DNA of 64,000 bases, taken from NCBI RefSeq assembly GCF_003327285.1, contig NZ_KZ848473.1, positions 124,001 through 188,000 on the forward strand, written 5' to 3'. Positions 27,671 through 36,781 of the stretch are shown here, piece after piece. How positions within the stretch are numbered: the stretch's first letter is position 1; each line of letters starts with the position of its first letter. A program made the translations under genes and the position numbers. Below the pieces are notes generated by a model. It ran no database searches, was not told the origin of the DNA, and saw nothing but the letters and a program-made list of their open reading frames with translations. The DNA comes from Microbacterium sorbitolivorans. GTDB lineage: Bacteria > Actinomycetota > Actinomycetes > Actinomycetales > Microbacteriaceae.

Positions 27671-30160
27671 ATGAGTACGAATCTCGCCGCCAACCTTTCC
27701 CGCGAAGAGACGGCGGCGCGATCCGCGGCCATCTCGCTGCACAGCATCCGGGTCGAGCTCGACGTCACCAGCGCCACGCGCGCCGACGAGTCCGGGTTCC
27801 TGACGAGCACGACGCTGCGTTTCGACGCAACGACTGACGAGACGTGGATCGACTTCATCGGCGAGGCCGTCGAGAGCGTCACCCTCAACGGCATCCAGCA
27901 GGGCGTCGCGTGGGACGGCGCTCGGATCCGCGTGAGCGGCCTGCAGCAGAGCAACGAAGTGCGCATCGACGCGGTCGGTTCGTACAGCCGCTCGGGCGAG
28001 GGCCTGCACCGCTTCACGGATCCGGTCGACGGCGCCACCTACCTGTACACGCAGTACGAGCCGGCCGACTCGCGCCGCGTGATGGCCTGCTTCGAGCAGC
28101 CCGATATGAAGGCCGAGTACACCTTCGTGATCACGGCGCCCGCCGGCTGGCACGTGCTGAGCAACCAGAGCGCCGTCGTCACGACGGGCGGCGGGGCGAG
28201 CCAGACGGTCGAGTTCGCGCCCACGAAGCGCATCTCGTCGTACATCACGGCCGTTGCGGCGGGCCCGTACCACCGCGTCACGAGCACGTGGACGAAGAAC
28301 GAACGGCGCGTCGACCTCGGCGCCTACTGCCGCGCCTCGCTCGCCGAGCACTTCGACCACGACGAGATCTTCGAGATCACGCGCCAGGGCCTCGACTTCT
28401 TCGACGAGGCGTTCGCGTTTGCGTACCCGTGGGGCAAGTACGACCAGATCTTCGTGCCCGAGTACAACCTCGGCGCGATGGAGAACCCGGGCCTCGTGAC
28501 GTTCACGGAGGCCTACGTCTTCCGCGGCGCCGCGACGGAGGCCCAGCGCGAGGGCCGGGCCAACACGATCCTGCACGAGATGGCCCACATGTGGTTCGGC
28601 GACCTCGTCACGATGACGTGGTGGGACGACCTGTGGCTCAAGGAGTCGTTCGCCGACTACATGGGCTCGCACGTCTCGGCCGCCGCGACCCGCTTCACCG
28701 ACGCCTGGGCGTCGTTCGCGAACCGCCGCAAGGCGTGGGCCTACGAGCAGGACCAGCTGCCGACGACGCACCCGATCGTCGCCGACATCCCCGACCTCGA
28801 GGCCGCGAAGCTCAACTTCGACGGCATCACCTACGCCAAGGGCGCGTCGGTTCTGAAGCAGCTCGTCGCCTTCGTGGGCGAGGACGCGTTCTTTGAGGGC
28901 GCCCGCGCGTACTTCCGCGATCACGCCTACGGCAACACGACGCTGAACGACCTGCTGGTCGCGCTCGAGGCCTCGTCGAGCCGCGACATGCGCGCCTGGT
29001 CGACGGCGTGGCTCGAGACGACGGGCGTTTCGACCCTGACGCTCGACGACGACCGCTCGACGCTCGTGCAGACGGATCCGCGTCCGCACCGCCTGCGCGT
29101 GGGTGCGTTCTCGCTCGAGGACGGGGCGCTCGTGCGCACCGCCACCGTCGAGCTCGACATCGAGGGCGAACGCACGCCGGTCGAGCTGCCGGACGCCGAT
29201 CTCATGCTCATCAACGACGGCGACCTGACCTACGCCAAGGCGCGCCTCGACGAGCGCTCGCTCAAGGCGGCCGAGCGCGGCCTCTCGACGATCGATGACG
29301 CCCTCGCCCGCGGCATCATCTGGTCGTCGCTCTGGAACGCGACGCGCGACGGCGAGCTGCCGGCGCTGCGCTACCTCGAGATCGTGCGCCGTCATGCCCC
29401 GGCGGAGGGCCACGTCGGCATTCTCGCGGGCGTCCTCGGCAACGCGGCCTTCACGGTCGAGCACTACGTGGCCGATGAGGTGCGCGCCGACGCCCGCGCG
29501 ATGTGGCTCGAGACGGTGTGGGAGGGCCTTGAGCAGGCCGAGCCCGGCTCCGGATCCCAGCTGTCGTGGGCTCGCGCGCTCGGTCACGCGGCCTCTGTGC
29601 ACGACGCCCGCTCCGGATCCATTGCCGGCATGCTCGACGGCAGCATCGACGCACCCGAGGGTCTCCCGCTCGACGCGGATCTTCGCTGGCTGTGGGTCGA
29701 GGCTCTCGCGGCGGTGGGCACGTGGGGCAAGGATCGGATCCGCGAGGAGCTCTCGCGCGACGACACCATGTCGGGCCGCACGGCGTCGGTCGAGGCGCTC
29801 GCCTCGCGTCCGAAGCCCCGCGTCCGCGAGGAGGCGTGGCGTGCCGCGTGGGAGGACGAGTCGCTGACGAACGACCACCTCGCCGCGACGATCGCGGGCT
29901 TCCGCGCGGGTGGGCGCCGCGATCTGATCGAGCGTTTCGACGCCGATTACTTCGCGCGGATCCGTCCGGTGTGGGAGGCGCGTTCGATCGAGATCGCGCG
30001 CCGCCTGGTGCGCGGGCTGTTCCCGGCAACGCCGACGCTCGACGCGGTCGACGCGTGGCTCGCAGCGAACGAGGACGCCCCGGCGTCCCTCCGCCGCATC
30101 GTCATCGAGCAGCGCGACCACCTGGCCCGCGACCTCAGCGTGCGATCCCGCAACAACTAA
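27671..30160 (+). CDS. pepN: Aminopeptidase N (M1 metallopeptidase)
   Basis: 829 residues, near the actinobacterial PepN length of about 850. The substrate-binding exopeptidase motif GAMEN is at 268-272; the zinc site HEMAH is at 302-306 with the third ligand E325 (WLKESFADY), giving H-E-x2-H-x18-E. It removes N-terminal residues from peptides in the cytoplasm; no signal peptide is present. The C-terminal half is the helical domain of the family. ATG 27671 is preferred over an in-frame ATG 9 bp upstream because of its spacing to the -10 box. A tandem palindromic array begins 7 bp after the stop. Confidence 0.96.
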   Translation: MSTNLAANLSREETAARSAAISLHSIRVELDVTSATRADESGFLTSTTLRFDATTDETWIDFIGEAVESVTLNGIQQGVAWDGARIRVSGLQQSNEVRIDAVGSYSRSGEGLHRFTDPVDGATYLYTQYEPADSRRVMACFEQPDMKAEYTFVITAPAGWHVLSNQSAVVTTGGGASQTVEFAPTKRISSYITAVAAGPYHRVTSTWTKNERRVDLGAYCRASLAEHFDHDEIFEITRQGLDFFDEAFAFAYPWGKYDQIFVPEYNLGAMENPGLVTFTEAYVFRGAATEAQREGRANTILHEMAHMWFGDLVTMTWWDDLWLKESFADYMGSHVSAAATRFTDAWASFANRRKAWAYEQDQLPTTHPIVADIPDLEAAKLNFDGITYAKGASVLKQLVAFVGEDAFFEGARAYFRDHAYGNTTLNDLLVALEASSSRDMRAWSTAWLETTGVSTLTLDDDRSTLVQTDPRPHRLRVGAFSLEDGALVRTATVELDIEGERTPVELPDADLMLINDGDLTYAKARLDERSLKAAERGLSTIDDALARGIIWSSLWNATRDGELPALRYLEIVRRHAPAEGHVGILAGVLGNAAFTVEHYVADEVRADARAMWLETVWEGLEQAEPGSGSQLSWARALGHAASVHDARSGSIAGMLDGSIDAPEGLPLDADLRWLWVEALAAVGTWGKDRIREELSRDDTMSGRTASVEALASRPKPRVREEAWRAAWEDESLTNDHLAATIAGFRAGGRRDLIERFDADYFARIRPVWEARSIEIARRLVRGLFPATPTLDAVDAWLAANEDAPASLRRIVIEQRDHLARDLSVRSRNN

Positions 30161-30166
30161 CAGGCT

Positions 30167-30337
30167 CCCGAGCACGCCCGCCAAGCGGCCGCCGCTCGCT
30201 CGCAAAGGTAACGACAACTGAGGCCCGAGCGCGCCCGCCCTGGCGGGCGCCGCTCACCCCAAAAATAACAACGAGCTCAACCCAAGCGAGCCCGCAAAGC
30301 GGGCGCAGCTTACCCGAGCGAAGCGAGCAAGGATACG
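30167..30337. repeat. Tandem array of three diverged 57-bp palindromic units
   Basis: Units start at 30167, 30224 and 30281 with CCC(G/A)AGC, exactly 57 bp apart. Each has an internal inverted repeat: for example GCCCGCC-CT-GGCGGGC in the second and GCCCGC-AAA-GCGGGC in the third. Outer arms change together (GAGC/GCTC in the first two, AAGC/GCTT in the third), which keeps the pairing. The array fills the gap between pepN and the convergent TetR gene; no gene is seen in it. Confidence 0.75.
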
Positions 30338-30339
30338 AG

Positions 30340-30372
30340 TCGGTTCGTAAGGGCGATGCCCTTACGAACCGA
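30340..30372. terminator. Perfect 15-bp hairpin overlapping the tetR stop
   Basis: TCGGTTCGTAAGGGC is followed by a 3-nt loop and its exact complement. The stop codon of the minus-strand TetR gene (30362-30364) lies in one arm. There is no T-run, so it may be a stability element or a factor-assisted terminator for both converging transcripts. Confidence 0.6.
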
Positions 30373-30958
30373 CGGGCCACCAACTGGGCATACTCCGGTA
30401 CATGCGCGCGGCGAAGGCGGTGGCGTCGTCGCTGTCGGTGTGTGCCCAGAGTTCGATGACGCTGACGATGCCGCCGGCGACGAAGGCGGCGCCCACGTCG
30501 GTGTTTTCGGGGAGCGTGGGGTTGTGGGCGCGCATGGCGTCGATGGCGCTGGAGGCGTGTTCGAGGAAGTGTTCGCGGAGGCGTCCGCGGAAGTCGAGCG
30601 ACATGGGCGAGTCGAGCAGTGACCGGATGGCGCACCGGTCGCGGGCGACGGCGGCGAGCACGTTTTCGGCGGCGGAGAGGTAGGTGCGCGAGATCTGTTC
30701 GACGGTGTCGCCGGGCTGCGGGCACGCGGCGGCGGCCGCCGTGATGATCTCGGCGAAGGTGTCGGCGGCGAGTTCGCCGATGCTTTCGTAGTGGCCGTAG
30801 AAGGTGGTGCGGTGGATGCCGGCCTCGCGGCAGAGTTCGGCTACGCCGATGCTGCTTAGCTCTTCGCCGGCGAGCATGCGCATGAGGGCTTCCTGCATGC
30901 GCTCGCGGCTTCGGACGGCTCGGGGATCATCTGACGTCGTCGTCGTGATACTGCTCAT
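30362..30958 (-). CDS. TetR/AcrR family regulator divergent from cydDC
   Basis: 198 residues. The helix-turn-helix lies at about residues 18-62 (RSRERMQEALMRMLAGEELSS, VAELCREAGIHRTTFYGHYES). The C-terminal domain is helical with no family ligand known. It is divergent from cydD across 72 bp that contain a perfect 14-bp palindrome overlapping both predicted -35 regions, so it probably represses cydDC and itself. The start at 30958 is chosen; an in-frame ATG 21 bp upstream is possible. Confidence 0.85.
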   Translation of the reverse strand: MSSITTTTSDDPRAVRSRERMQEALMRMLAGEELSSIGVAELCREAGIHRTTFYGHYESIGELAADTFAEIITAAAAACPQPGDTVEQISRTYLSAAENVLAAVARDRCAIRSLLDSPMSLDFRGRLREHFLEHASSAIDAMRAHNPTLPENTDVGAAFVAGGIVSVIELWAHTDSDDATAFAARMYRSMPSWWPVGS

Positions 30959-30981
30959 CTCCCAAGTGTGCCGCATGTGTA

Positions 30982-30995
30982 GCCGACCGGTCGGC
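30982..30995. promoter_or_regulatory. Palindromic operator between tetR and cydD
   Basis: GCCGACCGGTCGGC is a perfect 14-bp palindrome. It lies in the divergent gap, where it would cover the -35 region of both promoters. This is the expected size for a TetR dimer site. Confidence 0.68.
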
Positions 30996-31015
30996 ATCCG
31001 CACAGCATGACGCGA

Positions 31016-31021
31016 GATAAT
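31016..31021 (+). promoter_or_regulatory. -10 box of cydD
   Basis: GATAAT matches TATAAT at 5 of 6 positions and ends 9 nt before ATG 31031. It overlaps the codons that would be used if translation began at ATG 31007, which favours the later start. Confidence 0.5.
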
Positions 31022-31030
31022 GACGCTCCT

Positions 31031-32686
31031 ATGGTGCTCCGTTTGTTGCGGGACGTACCCACGTCCGGGTGGCTTCTCGTCGCCTTTTCGGCCCTCCGCG
31101 CCGGTTTTCTCACCGCGGCCGTCCTCATGATCGCCCGCGGTATCGATCTGGTCACGACGGGCGATGTCGCGCGCGGGCCGTGGCTCTGGGCGCTTGTCTT
31201 TGCGCTTGCGGCGGGGCTCGCCGCGGCGGCGGAGACGTGGATCCCCTCGCTCGCGCAGCCGGTCGAGGAGCGCCGCTGGCGCGCCCGCGCCTGGCGCCGC
31301 ACGCTCGACGACTCGATCGATTCCGAGGTGCCGGCGGGCGAGCGCATCTCGCGCGCGTCGGAGGAAGTAGAGCGGTTCGCGCACTATCGTGCGACGTTCC
31401 TCGGCCCGCTCGTCGCGGGCGCGGTCGTGCCGCTCGTCGTGCTCATCGCGATCGCGGTGTACGTCTCGTGGGGCGTCGCGATCGCCCTCGCCGTCGGCAC
31501 GGCGCTCGCGCCCGTGCTGATCGCGGGCTTCCTCGCGCGCGTGCGCTCGTCGAGCGGGCGCTATCGCGCCGTCTCGGGCCGCCTCACCGGCATGTTCCTC
31601 GAGACGATGCGCGTGCGCCACACCATGCGCATGCTGGGCGCCGAGGCCTCGCGCCGCGCCGCGATCGCGCACCAGGCGCGGGCGCTGCGAGACGAGGTCA
31701 TGGCGCTGCTGCGACGCAATCAGCTCGTCATCCTCATTACCGACGCCGTGTTCGGGGTGCTGGCGCTCGTCGCGAGCGCGGTGTTCGCCGTCGCGGGCGT
31801 CGCGTACGGCTGGCTGACGCCGGGAATCGGCGTCGCCCTCGTGCTGCTCTCGGCGCTGTTGCGCGAGCCCGTCGACCGGCTCGGGCGCTCGTTTTACGTC
31901 GGCCTCGCGGGCCGCGCGGCGGGCGAGCGCGTGCGCGCGGCGCTGGCGCCGGATCCGGATCCCGCCCCCGCGATCGACCTCGCGGCGCCCCCGCTCAAGA
32001 CCTCTTCCGACGCGATCCTCACCCTGCGAGGGGCGAGCATCGTCCGCGGATCCGCGACCCCCGTCACCGGCGTCGATCTCGAGATCACGGCCGGCACGCT
32101 GATGGCGATCGTCGGCACCTCGGGCGCGGGGAAGTCGACCCTCGCCCTGGCGCTGGCGGGGCTCGTGCCCGCGAGCGGCGTGCTGCTCGGCAGCGCCCCG
32201 GCGTCGCGCGAGGCGCTCCATGATTCGGTCGCGTACATCCCGCAGCGCGCGGTGCTGTTCCCCGGATCCGTGCGGCAGAACCTCGCGCTCGCCCGCGAGG
32301 GCGCGAGCGACGACGACATGCTCCGCGCCCTCTCGCGCGCCGGCATCGACGCGCGGAGCGAGCTCGCGCGCGGCCTCGATACCGTGCTCGGCGAGGGCGC
32401 CGGGGGAGTCTCGGGCGGCCAGGCGCAGCGCATCTCGATCGCCCGCGCGCTCCTCACGAAGCGCCCGCTGCTGATCGCCGACGAGGCGACGGCGCACCTG
32501 GATCCGGCATCGTCCGCGCGGGTTATCGCCGCTCTCCGCGACGCGACGCGCGACCGCACGGTCGTGATGATCACACACCGCCACGACGAGGCCGCGGTCG
32601 CCGATCGCGTCGTCCGCATGTCGGGCGGGGCGATCGTGGGCGACGGATTGCCCGCCGAGGTTCTCGAGGAAGGGGGCGCCCGATGA
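31031..32686 (+). CDS. cydD: ABC exporter subunit CydD (thiol/glutathione-type exporter)
   Basis: 551 residues: an N-terminal six-helix membrane domain (about 1-310) and an ATPase domain (about 330-551) with Walker A GTSGAGKST, Q-loop AYIPQRAV, signature VSGGQAQR and Walker B LLIADEATAHLD. With CydC it forms the heterodimeric exporter of reduced thiols or haem-related cargo needed for cytochrome bd assembly. An alternative ATG 24 bp upstream precedes the -10 box. It overlaps cydC by ATGA. cydAB, which usually lie beside these genes in relatives, are not next to it here. Confidence 0.88.
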   Translation: MVLRLLRDVPTSGWLLVAFSALRAGFLTAAVLMIARGIDLVTTGDVARGPWLWALVFALAAGLAAAAETWIPSLAQPVEERRWRARAWRRTLDDSIDSEVPAGERISRASEEVERFAHYRATFLGPLVAGAVVPLVVLIAIAVYVSWGVAIALAVGTALAPVLIAGFLARVRSSSGRYRAVSGRLTGMFLETMRVRHTMRMLGAEASRRAAIAHQARALRDEVMALLRRNQLVILITDAVFGVLALVASAVFAVAGVAYGWLTPGIGVALVLLSALLREPVDRLGRSFYVGLAGRAAGERVRAALAPDPDPAPAIDLAAPPLKTSSDAILTLRGASIVRGSATPVTGVDLEITAGTLMAIVGTSGAGKSTLALALAGLVPASGVLLGSAPASREALHDSVAYIPQRAVLFPGSVRQNLALAREGASDDDMLRALSRAGIDARSELARGLDTVLGEGAGGVSGGQAQRISIARALLTKRPLLIADEATAHLDPASSARVIAALRDATRDRTVVMITHRHDEAAVADRVVRMSGGAIVGDGLPAEVLEEGGAR

Positions 32687-34302
32687 TCGCGCGCCTGGGA
32701 CGCATCGCGCGGCCCGCCTGGCTGTGGCTGGCCGGATCCCTCCTCGCCCGCGTCGTTAACCTCGCGGCGGCGATCGCGCTCGCGGCCCTGCCGGTCTGGG
32801 CGATCGCGCGCGTGTGGGGCGGGGGAGAGGTCTCGCTGATCCTGCTCGCCGCCGCGCTGATCGTCATCGCCGTGCTGGCGGGGGCCGCGCGCTACCTCGA
32901 GCACTACCTCGGCCACCGCGCCGCCTTCGACCTCCTGGCGCGCATGCGGCTCGACTTCTTCGACGCCATCGCGCCGCTCTCGGCCGACGACGAAGACTCG
33001 GCGTCGGCCGACCTCACGACCGTCGCGACGCGCGACATCGACCGCGTCGAGGTGTTCTTCGCGCACACGATCGTGCCGGCGGTGACGGCCCTCGTCGTGC
33101 CCATCGCCGTGATCGCGGCGATCTGGGCGGGCGCCGGAACCCCCGCCGGCCTCGTCGCCGCGGCGGCCTTCGCTGTCGGCGTCGTGGTCGTCCCGCTCGT
33201 CGGGGCGCGCGCGTCGTCTCGGGCGGCGGGCCAGACCGCGTCGGTCCGCGCCCGCATCGCCGACCACCTTGCGAGCGACGTCGCGGGCCTCGCCGAGATC
33301 CGCACCCTCGGCGCCGAGGACAAGCGCATGGCGGCCCTCGCGGCGCTCGACGGCCAGCTCGCCGACGCCTCGCGGCGCGGCGGCGCCGTGCTCGCGATCC
33401 GTCGCGGGCTCACGATCGCGTGGCCGTTCGCGGCGGCGATCGCGATCCTCGCGCTCGCGGATCGCGCGAGCCTCGCCTCGCACCTCGTCGCCGCCGTCGC
33501 GGTGATCGCGGCGGCCCCCGCCGCCACCGCCGTCGAGGCCTTCGCCCGAAGCCTGCCCGCGGCCCTCGCCTCGGCGCGCCGCTACCTCGCGATCGTCGAC
33601 CGCGCGCCGAGCATCGCCGACCCCGCGGATCCGGAATCGATCCCCGAGGGACCCCTCGGCCTGCGCGTCTCGGGCGTCAGCTACGGCTACGGCGACGCCC
33701 TCGTGCTCGACGGCGTCGACGCGGAGGTCGCGGCCGGCGGATCCCTCGGCATCGTGGGCGCCTCCGGATCCGGAAAGTCGACGCTCGCGTCGCTCCTCGT
33801 GCGCCAGCGCGACCCGCGGGCCGGATCCATCGAGCTCGTGGGCGGGGAACGCGCCGTCGGCATCTCCCGCGTGCGCCTCGCCGACCTCCGCCGCGCGATC
33901 GCGCTCGTCGAGCAGCGCCCCGTGCTCGTGTCGGGAACCGTGCTCGCGAACCTGCGCTTCGGCAACCCACAGCTGAGCGACGACGACGCCTGGCTCGCCC
34001 TCGAGCGCGCCGCGCTCGCGGACGACGTGCGGGCACACCCCGACGGCCTGAACGCGCGGCTCTCCGAGGACGCGCTGTCGCTCTCGGGCGGCCAGCGTCA
34101 GCGGCTCGCCCTGGCGCGCGCGCTCGCGCGTACCCCGCGCATCGTGATCCTCGACGAGGCGACCAGCCACCAGGATCCGCAGACCGCGCGCGCCGTGCGC
34201 GCCGGCGCGCAGAGCCTGCCGGGCGTGACGCTCATCGTCATCGCGCACCGCAGCGCCGCCCTCGAGGGCATCGGATCGGTCCTGCGAATGGGCGCGGCGT
34301 GA
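32683..34302 (+). CDS. cydC: ABC exporter subunit CydC
   Basis: 539 residues with the same two-domain plan: membrane helices to about 310, then an ATPase with Walker A GASGSGKST, Q-loop ALVEQRPV, signature LSGGQRQR and Walker B IVILDEATSHQD. The helical domain is Ala-rich and its loops less charged than those of CydD. It is translated from an ATGA overlap with cydD. The pair is assigned by the size and order of the two half-transporters; a lipid or drug exporter pair is a less likely alternative. Confidence 0.86.
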   Translation: MIARLGRIARPAWLWLAGSLLARVVNLAAAIALAALPVWAIARVWGGGEVSLILLAAALIVIAVLAGAARYLEHYLGHRAAFDLLARMRLDFFDAIAPLSADDEDSASADLTTVATRDIDRVEVFFAHTIVPAVTALVVPIAVIAAIWAGAGTPAGLVAAAAFAVGVVVVPLVGARASSRAAGQTASVRARIADHLASDVAGLAEIRTLGAEDKRMAALAALDGQLADASRRGGAVLAIRRGLTIAWPFAAAIAILALADRASLASHLVAAVAVIAAAPAATAVEAFARSLPAALASARRYLAIVDRAPSIADPADPESIPEGPLGLRVSGVSYGYGDALVLDGVDAEVAAGGSLGIVGASGSGKSTLASLLVRQRDPRAGSIELVGGERAVGISRVRLADLRRAIALVEQRPVLVSGTVLANLRFGNPQLSDDDAWLALERAALADDVRAHPDGLNARLSEDALSLSGGQRQRLALARALARTPRIVILDEATSHQDPQTARAVRAGAQSLPGVTLIVIAHRSAALEGIGSVLRMGAA

Positions 34303-34350
34303 CGTGTCGATCCGCGCTCTCATATGTGCGGCGCGTACGCTCGAGACGAC

Positions 34351-35292
34351 ATGATTCGGTTTGAGAACGTCACCCAGCGCTACCGTGGCACCCCCCAGCC
34401 CGCGCTCGACGGCGTCGACTTCGAGGTGGAACGCGGCGAGTTCGTGTTCCTGGTCGGCGCTTCGGGATCGGGAAAGTCGTCGTGCCTTTCGCTCATCACC
34501 CGTGAGATCACGCCGAGCGAGGGCCGCGTGCTCGTCCTCGGCCGCGATACGCGCACGCTGAGCGACCGCCGCACGCCGTACTTCCGGCGCAACATCGGCA
34601 CGGTCTACCAGGATTTCCGGCTGCTCGAGAAGAAAACGGTGTCGCAGAACATCGCCTATGCGCTGCGCGTCATCGGCCGCTCGCGCGCCTTCATCAAGCA
34701 CGCCGTGCCCGAGGTGCTCGAGCGCGTGGGCCTCGGCGGCAAGGGCAAGCGCCTGCCGTCCGAGCTCTCCGGTGGTGAGCGTCAGCGCGTCGCGATCGCC
34801 CGCGCGATCGTCAACGGCCCGCAGATCCTCCTGGCCGACGAGCCGACCGGAAACCTCGACCCGACGACGTCGGTCGAGATCATGCGCCTGCTCGAGCAGA
34901 TCAACGCCGACGGCACGACCGTCGTCATGGCGACGCACGAGGCGAGCTTCGTCGACAACATGCGCCGCCGGGTCATCGAGCTGAGCGACGGAAACCTCGT
35001 GCGCGACGAGATGGGCGGCGCCTACGGCGACACGTCTGCGCTCGCGACGCTGCGCCCCGAGGTCATTCGAGGCGTCTCGGCCCAGCTGGCCTTCACGGCC
35101 GCGACCGAGCTGCGTCGCGACGTCGAAGAGGGCCGCGTCGAGCCCGTCACCGCGGCCGACTTCCCCGAGCAGAAGGCGGATCCCGAAACCGCCACCACGG
35201 TCCCGCCGATCGAGGTTGAGGTCGAGGAGGCCGGCATGGCCGACCGACTCGGTATCGCCGGATCCGACGACGAAGTGGGCCCCACCTCATGA
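34351..35292 (+). CDS. ftsE: Cell division ATP-binding protein FtsE with extended C-terminus
   Basis: 313 residues. The ATPase core (1-225) has Walker A GASGSGKSS, Q-loop TVYQDFRLLEKKTV, signature LSGGERQR and Walker B LLADEPTGNLDP, all typical of FtsE, which with FtsX gates peptidoglycan hydrolases at the septum. FtsE is usually about 229 residues; here about 85 extra, mostly acidic residues follow (VEPVTAADFPEQKADPETATT onward). The ATG at 34351 begins the canonical MIRFENVTQRY. ftsX overlaps by ATGA. Confidence 0.95.
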   Translation: MIRFENVTQRYRGTPQPALDGVDFEVERGEFVFLVGASGSGKSSCLSLITREITPSEGRVLVLGRDTRTLSDRRTPYFRRNIGTVYQDFRLLEKKTVSQNIAYALRVIGRSRAFIKHAVPEVLERVGLGGKGKRLPSELSGGERQRVAIARAIVNGPQILLADEPTGNLDPTTSVEIMRLLEQINADGTTVVMATHEASFVDNMRRRVIELSDGNLVRDEMGGAYGDTSALATLRPEVIRGVSAQLAFTAATELRRDVEEGRVEPVTAADFPEQKADPETATTVPPIEVEVEEAGMADRLGIAGSDDEVGPTS

Positions 35293-36200
35293 AGCTTTCC
35301 CTCGTTCTCTCCGAGGCGTTCCAGGGGATCCGTCGCAACCTCGCGACCGTCATCTCCGTCATCCTGGTTACGTTCGTGTCGCTCACCTTCGTGGGCGCCG
35401 CGATCCTGCTCGGCGCGCAGCTGCAGCGCACGAGCGACTACTTCCAGGATCGCGCCAAGGTGGACATCTACATGTGCTCGGAGATCTCCGACACCGACAC
35501 CTGCCTCGACGGCGTCGCGAGCGACGAGCAGGTCGCCGCGGTGCAAGACAAGCTCGACTCCGACGTGCTCGCCCCGCTCATCGACGGTGTCACCTTCGAG
35601 ACGCAGCAGGAGGCGCACGACTCGATGCTCGAGACCTTCGGCGACGAGCTCGCGGGCCTCCTCACCGTCGAGCAGACGAGCGCGGTCTACCACGTCGATT
35701 TGAAGGATCCGGATCAGACCGCCGTCATCACCGACGCGTTCGCCGACGTCGCCGGCGTGGAAGAGGTCACCGATCAGCTCGACTACCTCGAGCCGATCTT
35801 CCGCGGCCTGACGATCGCCGCGTACGTTGCCGTCGGCATCGCCGCGATCATGCTCTTCTCGGCCGTGCTGATGATCGGCACGACGATCCGCATCTCGGCG
35901 ATCACGCGCGAGCGCGAGGTCGAGATCATGCGCTTCGTCGGTGCCTCGAACGGCACGATCCGCACGCCGTTCGTGCTCGAGGGCGTCATCGCCGCCCTCA
36001 TCGGTGGACTCCTCGCGAGCGGAACGCTCATCGCGGGTGTGCACTTCGGCGTCGACGGCTACCTCGCGCGCGAGGTCACGGCCGTGCCGTGGGTCGACCT
36101 CACCGACACCTGGTACGTGATCCCCGCGATCATCCTTGTCGGCGTCGTCTTCGCGGCCATCTCGGGCTCGGTCGCCTCCAGCCGCGCGCTGCGCCGCTAA
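35289..36200 (+). CDS. ftsX: Cell division permease-like protein FtsX
   Basis: 303 residues. Membrane segment at about 20-42, a large extracellular domain (about 45-170) containing a Cys pair (MCSEISDTDTC) and three membrane segments at the C-terminus (about 175-300), the four-span FtsX topology. It links cytoplasmic FtsE to wall hydrolases outside. The gene order ftsE-ftsX-smpB is the usual one in actinobacteria. Confidence 0.95.
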   Translation: MKLSLVLSEAFQGIRRNLATVISVILVTFVSLTFVGAAILLGAQLQRTSDYFQDRAKVDIYMCSEISDTDTCLDGVASDEQVAAVQDKLDSDVLAPLIDGVTFETQQEAHDSMLETFGDELAGLLTVEQTSAVYHVDLKDPDQTAVITDAFADVAGVEEVTDQLDYLEPIFRGLTIAAYVAVGIAAIMLFSAVLMIGTTIRISAITREREVEIMRFVGASNGTIRTPFVLEGVIAALIGGLLASGTLIAGVHFGVDGYLAREVTAVPWVDLTDTWYVIPAIILVGVVFAAISGSVASSRALRR

Positions 36201-36207
36201 GAGGCAG

Positions 36208-36213
36208 TAGACT
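36208..36213 (+). promoter_or_regulatory. -10-like box upstream of smpB
   Basis: TAGACT lies 37 nt before the smpB ATG, giving a leader of about 30 nt with the strong AGGAGGT site. It would allow smpB expression apart from ftsEX. Confidence 0.4.
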
Positions 36214-36250
36214 GTAAGGCTGTTGCCCAAACACTGACAGGAGGTGCGCG

Positions 36251-36727
36251 ATGGCACGCGAAAAGGGCGAAAGAGTCGTGGCCACGAACCGCCGCGCACG
36301 TCATCTGTACACGATCGAGAAGACCTACGAGGCCGGTATTGCCCTCATGGGCACCGAGGTGAAGTCGCTCCGCGAGGGGCACGCGAACCTCGGCGACGGC
36401 TACGCCTTCATTGACAAGGGCGAGGCCTGGCTCGACCAGGTCAACATCCCGCAGTACTCGCAGGGCACCTGGACGAACCACGCCGCGAAGCGCCAGCGCA
36501 AGCTTCTCCTGCACAAGGAAGAGATCGCGAAGCTCGCCCAGAAGGTCTCCGTGGGCGGATACACGCTCGTGCCGCTGAAGCTCTACTTCTCGAACGGCCG
36601 CGCCAAGGTCGAGATCGGTCTCGCCAAGGGCAAGACCGAGTACGACAAGCGTCACACCCTGCGCGAACGGCAGGACAAGCGCGAGGCCGAACGCGCCATG
36701 CGGCTCCGCAACCGCATGGGCGAGTGA
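36251..36727 (+). CDS. smpB: SsrA-binding protein SmpB
   Basis: 158 residues. It binds tmRNA and carries it to stalled ribosomes for trans-translation. The conserved KGERVVATNRRARHLYTIEKTYEAGI, GTEVKSLREGHANL and the basic C-terminal tail (RHTLRERQDKREAERAM) are present. AGGAGGT about 8 nt before the ATG is one of the best ribosome binding sites of the window. The tmRNA gene itself is not found in the next few hundred bases. Confidence 0.97.
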   Translation: MAREKGERVVATNRRARHLYTIEKTYEAGIALMGTEVKSLREGHANLGDGYAFIDKGEAWLDQVNIPQYSQGTWTNHAAKRQRKLLLHKEEIAKLAQKVSVGGYTLVPLKLYFSNGRAKVEIGLAKGKTEYDKRHTLRERQDKREAERAMRLRNRMGE

Positions 36728-36768
36728 GTCGTTACTCACAGGCATAAACGCTAACTCGGCAAAACCCC

Positions 36769-36774
36769 TAGCCT
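36769..36774 (+). promoter_or_regulatory. -10-like box of the prepilin peptidase gene, leaderless
   Basis: TAGCCT ends 7 nt before the ATG at 36782. Confidence 0.4.
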
Positions 36775-36781
36775 GGGGCGC

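Noticed and set aside
36728..36781. tmRNA gene after smpB
   Set aside because: The gap is 54 bp and holds no tmRNA-like ends or tag frame; the next gene starts at once.
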